The translations under genes and the position numbers were made by a program. Positions 1 through 7,814 of a stretch of 64,000 bases of DNA are shown here, one piece after another. The notes under the pieces were generated by a model. It was not told the DNA's origin. It ran no database searches and saw only the letters and a program-made list of their open reading frames with translations. Positions within the stretch are counted from its first letter, which is position 1, and the number at the start of each line of letters is the position of its first letter. The DNA is from Bacilli bacterium (GTDB lineage: Bacteria; Bacillota_I; Bacilli_A; RFN20; CAG-826), in contig DAOKYO010000001.1 of the NCBI GenBank assembly GCA_035326105.1, forward strand, positions 496,001 to 560,000. The letters are read 5' to 3'.

Positions 1-1
1 C

Positions 2-1249
2 GCGTTGAAAAAACGGGATGAACTTTCGAGTAAGCGTCGGCACAAACAATACTTTTATCAGACTGCAAGCGATTTTTCTTTTGGTAAAGATATTCGAGTT
101 TACGACCTTAATCAAAAGATAAGCGGCGACTATAAAAGAGCCATTTACTCTTATATATCGGTGGTTAAAAATATTTCTAATCGGCGTTTTAAATTAGGCT
201 TACTAGAACTCATTATGCTCGTTATCCAAGATGGATTAGCCTATTTCTTTATCATTCAAGGCTATTATCAAAACAGCATTACCCTAGGGGACGTTTCCTT
301 GTATGTCGGACTGGTTATCGCTTTATCGACTACGCTTCGACTCTTATCAAGTGAGCTGGCGGAGTTGGTAAAGGATGCCGGATATACTGCCGATTATTTT
401 CATTTTATCGATGATGAATCGCTTTACGGTCAGCGCGGAAATAGGAATGCGCTAGTGGCCAATCATCCTTTTGCTATTGAGTTTAGGCATTTGACATTCA
501 ATTATCCGCGCAGCGAAGTAAATATTTTCAGTGACTTCTCATTAAAAATTAAAGCCGGGGAGAAAGTTGCAATCGTGGGAATTAATGGCGCGGGTAAATC
601 AACTTTAATTAAACTTTTAACCGGTTTATTTACGCCGAGCAAAGGCAAGATATTTATCGACGGAATTGATAGCGGAGAGTTCAAGGAAGACGAATATCAG
701 AAAATGTTTGCTCCCGTTTATCAAGAAGTAAATATCTATGCGGGAACAGTTATTGAAAATATTACCGGTCCTAATCCCAGTGCCGAGAATCGAGCCTGGG
801 CGATAGAGTGCCTCAAACGAGTTGGACTTGAAAAGAAAATCGAATCACTGCCCCTGAAGTATGATACCCCCCTTTTAAAAATCGTCGATGAGGGAGGAGT
901 GGAATTAAGCGGTGGACAATCGCAAAAACTTGCAATAGCCCGCGGGTTATATAAAGATGCAAATATCGTTATTTTGGATGAACCCACGAGCGCTTTAGAT
1001 GCCTTAGCCGAAGCATCCATCTACCAGTCATTTGATGATCTAGTTAAAAATAAAACCGCAATTTATATTTCGCATCGCCTGTCCAGCACAAAATTTTGCG
1101 ATCGCATAGTTCTTCTTGGACCCGAAGGCATTATCGAAGACGGAAGTCATAATCAGTTGATGGCGCAAAAAGGTGAATACTATCAGATGTTTAAGACCCA
1201 AGGTAAGTACTATCAAATGAAGCAAAAGGAGGAACCAATCCATGGATGA
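2..1249 (+). CDS. ABC exporter half-transporter, 5'-truncated by window edge
   Basis: This is the C-terminal two thirds of an ABC exporter subunit. The frame is open to the window edge, and the neighbouring partner has 590 residues, so about 180 N-terminal residues are missing. Remaining transmembrane helices lie around residues 60-110. The nucleotide-binding domain follows, with Walker A GINGAGKS (about 192-199), signature LSGGQ (about 302), Walker B VILDEPTSALD and switch His in YISHR. The stop overlaps the start of the next gene by 8 bases, so the two are translationally coupled and probably form a heterodimer. The substrate cannot be told from sequence; peptide, lipid or drug export are the family options. 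Confidence 0.88.
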   Translation, partial: ALKKRDELSSKRRHKQYFYQTASDFSFGKDIRVYDLNQKISGDYKRAIYSYISVVKNISNRRFKLGLLELIMLVIQDGLAYFFIIQGYYQNSITLGDVSLYVGLVIALSTTLRLLSSELAELVKDAGYTADYFHFIDDESLYGQRGNRNALVANHPFAIEFRHLTFNYPRSEVNIFSDFSLKIKAGEKVAIVGINGAGKSTLIKLLTGLFTPSKGKIFIDGIDSGEFKEDEYQKMFAPVYQEVNIYAGTVIENITGPNPSAENRAWAIECLKRVGLEKKIESLPLKYDTPLLKIVDEGGVELSGGQSQKLAIARGLYKDANIVILDEPTSALDALAEASIYQSFDDLVKNKTAIYISHRLSSTKFCDRIVLLGPEGIIEDGSHNQLMAQKGEYYQMFKTQGKYYQMKQKEEPIHG

Positions 1250-3014
1250 AATAAAAGTAAAACATAGTTTGTTAAAGTTTCTTCATTTTGCCTATAAAGC
1301 GTATCCCCCATATTTTTTCCTCGCCTTTATAACTGCCTTATTTAACGCTGGTTTAACGGTATTCAATGCCTATTCGCTCTCGCTACTAATCCATTATTTA
1401 GAAACCGCAACCTATGATTATTCCATTATTGTCGGAGGCGTTATCGTCGTCATCAATTTTATTTTCTATTTTCTGAATAAACTATTTGCCCGTCTAAATG
1501 AAGTTGAAGAGGCAAAGATGCTGGAGGCTGTCGACCAAAAAATTGCCATCAAGTTAATGGAATTGCCATTCAACTATTTGGAGGATCCATATTACCTAGA
1601 TTTGAAGGAAAGAGCCCTGTTCGCAGTGCATAATCAAGGGGCGATTATTTTTTTCTTAAGAAGCAGTGTCAGCATGTTGCAATACATTATTACAATAGTT
1701 AGTTTATTGGGAGTGATGTTTACTTTTGATATTTGGCTCTTTGTGATCGTTTTCGTTGCTTTGATAAGCAACATTATCATTTTTACTTTGTCAATGAAGT
1801 CACAGATGAAATTTTACCAAGATTTAATTCCGATAAATCGCCGCTACGGGTATTTTATCGACACTATTATGGATGAAAAAAAGGGAAAAGATTATCGTAT
1901 GTATCCGGTGGGAGATCTCATGGCCCATCGGCTGAAGAATTATTCACGGACTTCGGTTGATTACTTTATCCATTTTATGCGCAAAATGAGTGGTTATAGT
2001 GGGCTTTCGGCGCTGGTAAAATATTTAGAAATGGCTTTGGTATATGGCTTTGTCGCATATCGCACACTGAGTCTTGGACTCTCGATCAGTTTGTTTTCCC
2101 TATATATATCAACCGCTTTAACCTTCTCGACGACGATGGAACAGGTGGTGGAGACAAGCATGAGCTTTGCTCAAAATGCCGCCTACATCAAACCATTAGT
2201 CAGTTTAATGGAAATTAAGTCCGAGCAGGATATCGGCGCTAAGGAGAAATTTGTTGGATCCATCAATGAAATAGAATTTAAAAATGTGTCTTTCGCTTAT
2301 CCTCACACCGATCTATTAGTTTTGGATCAGGTTTCGTTTAAAATCAATCACGGAGAAAAAATATCACTCGTCGGATTAAATGGCGCCGGCAAGACAACGC
2401 TTATTAAACTTCTCTGTCGGCTATACAAGCCAAATGAGGGAGAAATAACTGTCAACGGCAAGAATATTAACGACTATGACTTATCTAGTTATATTAAAGC
2501 TATCAGTGCCGTGTTTCAGGATTTTAAACTTTTTGCTTGGACGATTGCTGAAAACATAAGTAATGATGATCAACATCAAGATGAGGCTTATAGAACTGCG
2601 GCTAAAGTTGGGTTAAAAAATAAAATCGACGCGCTTCCGGAGGGCATAAATACTCTTTACTCAAAGATTTATGACGAAAAAGGAGTGGACTTATCAGGAG
2701 GCGAATCACAAAAAGTGGCAATTGCCCGTGCCCTATATAAAGATGCTTCATTAGTTATAATAGATGAGCCCACAAGTGCTTTGGACCCACTGGCTGAAGC
2801 GGATATATATGCAAACTTTAACTCTCTTGTTGAAGATAAAACCGCTATATATATTTCCCATCGAATGTCATCATCGGTTTTCTGTGATAAGGTTTTGGTC
2901 ATCGATAAAGGTAAGGTAAGCGACTTTGATACGCATGAGCACCTAATGGAAAAACACGATTCGATTTACTACAAACTCTTCGCTACCCAAGCAAAAAATT
3001 ACCAGCTTCAATAA
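1242..3014 (+). CDS. ABC exporter half-transporter (permease-ATPase fusion)
   Basis: A full-length 590-residue ABC exporter subunit with an N-terminal membrane domain (hydrophobic stretches near residues 20-45, 60-80, 140-180 and 260-290) and a C-terminal ATPase domain. Walker A is GLNGAGKT (about 377), the signature is LSGGESQK (about 483), Walker B is VIIDEPTSALD, and the switch His is in YISHR. A strong AAAGGAGG site lies just upstream of the ATG, inside the end of the preceding gene. Both partners keep recognisable signature motifs, so neither site is obviously dead. The pair resembles MdlAB/YheHI-type heterodimers in layout, but the transported molecule is unknown. Confidence 0.9.
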   Translation: MDEIKVKHSLLKFLHFAYKAYPPYFFLAFITALFNAGLTVFNAYSLSLLIHYLETATYDYSIIVGGVIVVINFIFYFLNKLFARLNEVEEAKMLEAVDQKIAIKLMELPFNYLEDPYYLDLKERALFAVHNQGAIIFFLRSSVSMLQYIITIVSLLGVMFTFDIWLFVIVFVALISNIIIFTLSMKSQMKFYQDLIPINRRYGYFIDTIMDEKKGKDYRMYPVGDLMAHRLKNYSRTSVDYFIHFMRKMSGYSGLSALVKYLEMALVYGFVAYRTLSLGLSISLFSLYISTALTFSTTMEQVVETSMSFAQNAAYIKPLVSLMEIKSEQDIGAKEKFVGSINEIEFKNVSFAYPHTDLLVLDQVSFKINHGEKISLVGLNGAGKTTLIKLLCRLYKPNEGEITVNGKNINDYDLSSYIKAISAVFQDFKLFAWTIAENISNDDQHQDEAYRTAAKVGLKNKIDALPEGINTLYSKIYDEKGVDLSGGESQKVAIARALYKDASLVIIDEPTSALDPLAEADIYANFNSLVEDKTAIYISHRMSSSVFCDKVLVIDKGKVSDFDTHEHLMEKHDSIYYKLFATQAKNYQLQ

Positions 3015-3052
3015 CGTGATAAGCCTTTCTTGAAAATTGATAAAAAAACTTA

Positions 3053-3080
3053 TTGCACTTTTTGAAATTATTTCTATAAT
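3053..3080 (+). promoter_or_regulatory. Sigma-A-type promoter for the T-box leader
   Basis: A TTGCAC -35 box (3053-3058) and a perfect TATAAT -10 box (3075-3080) are separated by 16 bases. Transcription would start near 3087, just before the conserved T-box stem I. Confidence 0.7.
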
Positions 3081-3086
3081 TATGGC

Positions 3087-3341
3087 TATCAGCAATGAAG
3101 AGAGATAGTAATTTCTTTAACTTTCAAAAGCGATTCGCCGATGGTGGAAGGGCGAAGTGGAAGCAAGAAACGAACGCATCTATGAGCTATGATTCGGAAT
3201 GGAGTATGAATCATCGGGACCGCCCGTTATTAGCGGACAAGTAGCAATACTTGCTAAGGCCTTAACTATGAAGTTAGGGTAAACTAAGGTGGTACCACGT
3301 TAATTACGTCCTTAGGCAATATTCTTGCCTAAGGACTTTTT
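3087..3341 (+). promoter_or_regulatory. T-box riboswitch with intrinsic terminator, candidate Arg specifier
   Basis: The leader shows the T-box signature AAGGTGGTACCACG (3286-3299), whose GGTACC-containing bulge binds the uncharged tRNA end. Next comes a 12-bp terminator hairpin (3308-3319 with 3325-3336) and a T run. Stem I begins near 3091 with the AGAG kink-turn side. A distal TTCGCC/GGCGAA stem closes a GATGGTGGAAG loop. In the specifier loop the 3' strand reads CGC (3175-3177) followed by A, then a short helix ATCT that pairs with AGAT on the 5' side, then TGAG. By this layout the specifier would be CGC, arginine; this register is inference. It should switch on the downstream amino-acid importer when the cognate tRNA is uncharged. 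Confidence 0.9.
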
Positions 3342-3396
3342 ATTTTCTTAGGTAAGACATTCATTTCATCGTTTCAAAATAGGAGGAAAAAAAGAA

Positions 3397-4218
3397 ATGA
3401 AATCACAAAAAGGCCTTACGCTGATGCTTGCGGTGTTGGCGGTTACGAGTCTTTCGGGTTGTGGAAATGTGTCTGGCCATGGCGGAGATTTAGCGGCGAT
3501 TGTTAAAACCAAAACATTGGTGATCGGAACTAATGCCGAATACGCCCCGTTCGAGTATCTAAAGGGAGCGTCAACCGAAGTGTATGGCTACGACATGGAC
3601 GTTGTAAGTCTCATTGAGCAAGAAATCGAGCGTCAATATGACATTGATTTAAAGGTTGTAATTAAAGATATGGCTTTCGATGGTCTGATTGGATCAATGA
3701 ATGCCAATCAAATTGATTTTATCGCCGCGGCATTTTCTAAAAACGACGAGCGTGCGGAATCTGTTTTGTTCTCGGATATTTATTACCAAGCCGAAACGGT
3801 ATTGGTGGTTAAAGAAGGAAACAATTCCATTACTGACTATGCTTCGTTAGCGGGGATGGCAATTGGCGCGCAACTGGGAACCGTCCAGGTGGATTTTGCA
3901 TCCGAGGCAGTCACTAATAGCGGAAGTGTTAAACCGCTCGGATCAATTGCCACTCTATTGAGTGACTTATCTGTGGGAAATATTGACGCTTTAATGGTGG
4001 AAAAACCGGTTGCTCAAAATATAATCGCCAAAAGTAGCGGCTATAAAATAATTGATAATATCGCTTTTCCCGATGATGATGGCTATGCTTTTGCCAGCAA
4101 CTATAATATCGGGGAAGATCTGATTAATTTAATCAACGGGGTTATTACGACGAACAAAGAAAATGGTGTTCTCGATGAATTATTTGTCGATGCTCTAAAT
4201 GAATCGTTAGGAAATTAA
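3397..4218 (+). CDS. Amino-acid ABC transporter substrate-binding lipoprotein
   Basis: A 273-residue extracytoplasmic binding protein of the SBP_bac_3 family. The N-terminus is a lipoprotein signal peptide with lipobox LSGC (Cys 22). The mature part contains the family pattern VIGTNAEYAPFEY, a GYDMDVV segment, and DFIAAAFSKNDERAESVLFSD, which bear on recognition of the alpha-amino acid backbone. It delivers a polar amino acid, perhaps arginine given the T-box candidate, to the permease encoded 4 bases downstream. A strong AGGAGG site precedes the ATG. The exact ligand cannot be fixed from sequence. Confidence 0.9.
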   Translation: MKSQKGLTLMLAVLAVTSLSGCGNVSGHGGDLAAIVKTKTLVIGTNAEYAPFEYLKGASTEVYGYDMDVVSLIEQEIERQYDIDLKVVIKDMAFDGLIGSMNANQIDFIAAAFSKNDERAESVLFSDIYYQAETVLVVKEGNNSITDYASLAGMAIGAQLGTVQVDFASEAVTNSGSVKPLGSIATLLSDLSVGNIDALMVEKPVAQNIIAKSSGYKIIDNIAFPDDDGYAFASNYNIGEDLINLINGVITTNKENGVLDELFVDALNESLGN

Positions 4219-4222
4219 TTTC

Positions 4223-4906
4223 ATGGATTTAGTCTTAGCTAGTTTAAATTTCTATCCGGTGTTAGAATTTTTTCCCAATTTCATGCGCGGGGTAGCCACG
4301 ACCATCGTTTTTTCCATCACGACCATTTTGATTGGTGCAGTCTTTGGATTTGGCATGGCGCTTTTGCGCATGAGCCGAAATAAGGCTCTCTCCAGCATCG
4401 CCAATTTTTATATTTCCTTTGTTCGCGGGACGCCGCTTTTGATTCAGCTATATATTTTCGCCTATGGGATTCCCACTCTTTTTCCCAGTTTAAACATTGG
4501 TATTTATACATCGGGCGTAATCGCTTTAGGACTTAACTCAACGGCGTATGTTGCAGAGATCTATCGTTCGGGAATTCAAGCGGTCGATCCCGGACAAATG
4601 GAAGCCGCCCGTTCAATGGGTTTTTCCCGCAGTTTTGCGATGCGAAAAATTGTATTCCCACAGGCGTTTAAGAACATTATTCCTGCGATTGGTAATGAAT
4701 TTGTAACAGTGGTTAAAGAGTCCTCGGTTGTCTCCATTCTTGGCATATATGACATCACTCGGGTTAGTGACTTAGTGAAAGCTTCCACTTTGAAAGTTTT
4801 TGAGTCGCTTATTATTGCGGCGTTGTTATATTTCATAATCACGACCATTCTCACTTACTTCGTCAATAAGATAGAAAAGAGGCTTAACCTTTATGCCTTG
4901 CGATAA
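4223..4906 (+). CDS. Polar amino-acid ABC transporter permease
   Basis: A 227-residue inner-membrane permease of the HisM/GlnP type with about five transmembrane helices. The EAA loop, which docks the ATPase, is visible as EAARSMGFSRSFAMRKIVFPQ around residues 130-150. The SFVRGTPLLIQL segment (about 65-77) is typical of the family. It sits between its binding protein and ATPase genes and overlaps the latter by 14 bases. Only one permease gene is present, so it should act as a homodimer. Confidence 0.93.
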   Translation: MDLVLASLNFYPVLEFFPNFMRGVATTIVFSITTILIGAVFGFGMALLRMSRNKALSSIANFYISFVRGTPLLIQLYIFAYGIPTLFPSLNIGIYTSGVIALGLNSTAYVAEIYRSGIQAVDPGQMEAARSMGFSRSFAMRKIVFPQAFKNIIPAIGNEFVTVVKESSVVSILGIYDITRVSDLVKASTLKVFESLIIAALLYFIITTILTYFVNKIEKRLNLYALR

Positions 4907-5663
4907 TTTATTTGTGGTTGATAATTTACATAAGGATTTCGGCCAACTCCAAGTTTTAAAAGGAATCAATTATGAGTTTAAACAAGGAAAGGTCTATGCC
5001 ATAATCGGACCTTCAGGAAGTGGCAAATCAACTTTTTTAAGATGCCTCAATCTTTTAGAAACGCCGACGGACGGAGTGATTACTTATATGGGACTGCCGC
5101 TATTCGGCGCTAATGAAAAAGGCAAGCCGGCTATTCTTATCAGTGAAAATCAGTTAGATGAAGCCCGCCAATCAATCGGTATGGTTTTTCAAAACTTTAA
5201 TTTATTTAATAACAAGACCATCATCGACAATGTGGCTATAGCACCGATGCATCTCGAACACAAAAGTGAGAAGGAATCGCGCGAACTGGCATTGGCCCTT
5301 TTAAAGCGCGTGGGCGTCGCGGATAAGGCTAATGAATATCCAATTAAACTGTCCGGAGGTCAGAAGCAACGGGTGGCTATCGCTCGTGCCTTGGCCCTTG
5401 ATCAAAATGTTATTCTTTTTGATGAGCCGACGAGTGCCCTTGACCCCGAAATGGTTAAAGAAGTATTGGAAGTTATCAAAAGTTTGGTGGAAACGGGAAT
5501 TACGATGATTATTGTCACTCACGAAATGAAGTTTGCTCGTGAAGTAAGCGATGAAGTGATTTTTATGGATGATGGAATGATTGTTGAGTCTAATATCCCT
5601 GATGAACTCTTTGACCATCCGCACAATGAACGCACAATTCGGTTTTTGAAAGCAATGTTGTAA
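4893..5663 (+). CDS. Amino-acid ABC transporter ATP-binding protein
   Basis: A 256-residue ATPase of the GlnQ/HisP class that powers the preceding permease. It has Walker A GPSGSGKS (about 38-45), Q-loop in GMVFQNFNLF, signature LSGGQKQRVAIARAL, Walker B VILFDEPTSALDPE and the switch His in IVTHEM. It carries a roughly 15-residue insertion between Walker A and the Q-loop (around residues 70-90), as some Firmicute homologues do. It is the last gene of the T-box operon and is followed by a clear terminator. Confidence 0.94.
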   Translation: MPCDNLFVVDNLHKDFGQLQVLKGINYEFKQGKVYAIIGPSGSGKSTFLRCLNLLETPTDGVITYMGLPLFGANEKGKPAILISENQLDEARQSIGMVFQNFNLFNNKTIIDNVAIAPMHLEHKSEKESRELALALLKRVGVADKANEYPIKLSGGQKQRVAIARALALDQNVILFDEPTSALDPEMVKEVLEVIKSLVETGITMIIVTHEMKFAREVSDEVIFMDDGMIVESNIPDELFDHPHNERTIRFLKAML

Positions 5664-5678
5664 TTATTTTTCCGTCGG

Positions 5679-5710
5679 AAAGCCGCTTAAAAATCAGCGG
5701 CTTTTTATTT
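5679..5710 (+). terminator. Intrinsic terminator of the amino-acid transporter operon
   Basis: A 7-bp stem AGCCGCT/AGCGGCT (5681-5687 with 5696-5702), flanked by A and T tracts, is followed by TTTTTATTTT. Confidence 0.85.
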
Positions 5711-5807
5711 TGCAACCGATGGCCATCGATGGGCTATCAGAATCCTTTTTAATTAAAATTCTTGTTTTTTTACCGTTTGTTGCGAGAATATATGCGAGGA
5801 ACAAAAT

Positions 5808-6446
5808 ATGCTTAATGAAAACGATCGGTCTTTAGTTTTAGAAATAGATAATTACTTGCTGCGAGAAGTTTCAAATCATTCCAGTGGGCATGATATAGAG
5901 CATGCCCATCGAGTATTGGGAAATGCCTTGCATTTAGCCGGTTTTTATCCGCAAGTAAAAATAAAAATTATAATTGCCTGCTCGCTCCTTCACGATGTAG
6001 AGGATCGAAAAGTAATTTCCGCCTTAAAGTCAGACCACCAATCGGTCAGAGATTTTATTTCTTCCCTGCCGGTTTTTACTGATGCAGATTGCGAGATGAT
6101 TGAGACTATTATTGCCAATTTATCTTATACAGCCTATAAGCAGGGGGCAAGAGAAGAATCTACCGAAGGTCAAATAGTCCAAGATGCCGACCGATTGGAA
6201 GCTGTCGGCGCTATCGGCATCGCCCGCGCTTTTAGTTATGGAGCTCTGATGCACCGTCCTTTATTCATCGATGACGGAAACGTAAAACCTACATTGGATC
6301 ACTTTACGGATAAATTATTTAAATTGCTGCCTCTATTCAACACGCAAGAAGGAAAAGAAGAAGCTCAAAGGCGGCATCACATTTTAAAAGAGTTCTATAA
6401 TGAAGCTCTTTTGGAAAACGATTTTTCACTAGTAGATAACAAGTAG
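5808..6446 (+). CDS. HD-domain hydrolase, YpgQ/YedJ-like
   Basis: A 212-residue single-domain HD-superfamily phosphohydrolase. Metal-ligand motifs are visible in order: the first His in HDIEHAHRV (about 29-37), the HD pair in CSLLHDVEDRK (about 64-74), and the distal Asp in QDADRLEAVGAIGIARAF (about 126-143). That last motif is characteristic of the YpgQ/YedJ group, some members of which cleave nucleotide pyrophosphate bonds. A GAGGA site precedes the ATG. It appears to be monocistronic. The natural substrate is unknown. Confidence 0.88.
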   Translation: MLNENDRSLVLEIDNYLLREVSNHSSGHDIEHAHRVLGNALHLAGFYPQVKIKIIIACSLLHDVEDRKVISALKSDHQSVRDFISSLPVFTDADCEMIETIIANLSYTAYKQGAREESTEGQIVQDADRLEAVGAIGIARAFSYGALMHRPLFIDDGNVKPTLDHFTDKLFKLLPLFNTQEGKEEAQRRHHILKEFYNEALLENDFSLVDNK

Positions 6447-6478
6447 TTGTAAATAAAGACGGCTTAGGACGTATTCTT

Positions 6479-6507
6479 TTGGCCCATATTCATTAATGAC
6501 CTATAAT
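6479..6507 (+). promoter_or_regulatory. Sigma-A-type promoter
   Basis: TTGGCC (6479-6484) and TATAAT (6502-6507) have the ideal 17-base spacing, and lie just upstream of the unknown protein and deoxynucleoside kinase pair. Confidence 0.65.
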
Positions 6508-6529
6508 AAAAAAGTGGGTATCAAACAAT

Positions 6530-7123
6530 ATGGGAATGATGTTTGTTTCGCTTAATTTCAAAACGTTAAAAGCGGAGTTTGATGATCTGAAACTGGAAAA
6601 TGTCGATGGCAATACTTTGCGTCGCCAAAAAGTCAGCGATTATCTTCCGCCTTTTCTTTCGTTTCCCGAGACTTTTGCCTTACCTTTCTTAATGGATGAA
6701 TATGGATGGCGATATTTTTCCGCTACCGAGGAAGGCAAAAAGACTTCTCGTTTTTATGGTCGGAGCATTTTAGAAGTGGCCATATTAGCCGAAATCCTTC
6801 GTAACTTTGGATTTTTATCGAATCAAGATTGCCTTTTGCTACTAAAAAAATGCGAACAGGACCTGATTAAATTTAATAAGGAAAAATATATTTTTGTCGA
6901 TTCAAGAGGCGGGGAGTTTTTCCAAGAGCAGTTTTTTTCGCTCTGTCAAAATCAGCGTTTTGTAGGCAAATTTGATTTGATGCGCGAGTACTATCGCCCA
7001 GCCGCAGTTAGTGTCCTTGCCAGTTTCGGATATACTGAAAGCGATATAGTTTGGTTAGAGCCGCAAAAATTAGATACAATAAAAACGTTTATTGAGAAAG
7101 AATTTAAAGGAGAGCATTTATGA
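6530..7123 (+). CDS. Unknown cytoplasmic protein linked to a deoxynucleoside kinase
   Basis: A 197-residue protein without a signal peptide or membrane segment and with no family I recognise. It is rich in Phe, Leu and charged residues and is predicted to be mainly helical. Notable pieces are SDYLPPFLSFPETFALPF (about 39-56) and a C-terminal IKTFIEKEFKGEHL. Its stop overlaps the kinase start in an ATGA arrangement, so the two are co-translated and may share a role in nucleotide metabolism; that link is inference. The start is uncertain because ATGs at 6530, 6536 and 6539 are all in frame and the ribosome site is weak. Confidence 0.7.
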   Translation: MGMMFVSLNFKTLKAEFDDLKLENVDGNTLRRQKVSDYLPPFLSFPETFALPFLMDEYGWRYFSATEEGKKTSRFYGRSILEVAILAEILRNFGFLSNQDCLLLLKKCEQDLIKFNKEKYIFVDSRGGEFFQEQFFSLCQNQRFVGKFDLMREYYRPAAVSVLASFGYTESDIVWLEPQKLDTIKTFIEKEFKGEHL

Positions 7124-7734
7124 GAATAGGAATTATTGGGCCGATTGGAGCTGGAAAGTCAACTTTAAGTCGAATGATGGCGGAGTATTATGGCTGTCCA
7201 TTGATGGAAGAGCCGGTAGAGAAGAATGAGTATCTGCCATATTTTTATGCGGACAAAGCGACATTTGCCATGCTATCACAAAATGCTTTCTACAGTGCTT
7301 TATTTTTATCTATGTGGCGTTTAAAGGACGAAAATAATCTTATATGTGATTCGACGGTATATTCCAATCTGGTCTTCACGGAGCTTTTGCGTTTAGAAGG
7401 GTATATGAATGCTACGGAAGTGGCCCTTACCTATGCGATTGCTGATGAACACTTAAAACGGATTCCGGATTTGGATTTGCAGGTGGTTTTGGTTCGTTCC
7501 AACGATGCCTTGTTTGCCAATGTTCGCAAGCGGTCACGGGTAATTGAAAAAGGGCAGGAAGATTACCTTAATTTTCACTATAATAACTATTACAAGGTAT
7601 TGAAACGTATCTACGATAATTATCGTGTTCCGGCTAAAAAAATTCTATGGCTGGAGCTCGGAGATGTTAATGAGCCGAAGGAATTTGCTCGGGTCATTAA
7701 AGAGATTGAAAGAGCCTATAGCGAAAGCAAGTAA
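7120..7734 (+). CDS. Deoxynucleoside kinase (dAK/dGK family)
   Basis: A 204-residue kinase that phosphorylates deoxyribonucleosides for salvage. The P-loop is GPIGAGKS (residues 7-14). An acidic EEP follows at about 31-33, where the family binds the substrate. The family DRS-type segment reads CDSTVYSN (about 83-90), and an Arg-rich lid KRSRVIEKGQED lies around 141-152. The length is typical. It is coupled to the preceding unknown gene and ends in an intrinsic terminator. Which base it prefers cannot be told. Confidence 0.9.
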   Translation: MRIGIIGPIGAGKSTLSRMMAEYYGCPLMEEPVEKNEYLPYFYADKATFAMLSQNAFYSALFLSMWRLKDENNLICDSTVYSNLVFTELLRLEGYMNATEVALTYAIADEHLKRIPDLDLQVVLVRSNDALFANVRKRSRVIEKGQEDYLNFHYNNYYKVLKRIYDNYRVPAKKILWLELGDVNEPKEFARVIKEIERAYSESK

Positions 7735-7759
7735 GTCTCATTTTAACGATATAAGCCGA

Positions 7760-7798
7760 AAGTCATGTTTGTTGTCAGGCGCAAATATGACTTTTTTA
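7760..7798 (+). terminator. Intrinsic terminator after the deoxynucleoside kinase
   Basis: A 12-bp stem (7760-7771 with 7782-7793, one G-U pair) is followed by six T. It separates the kinase from the convergent phoR gene. Confidence 0.8.
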
Positions 7799-7814
7799 GT
7801 CTATCAACAGCATA

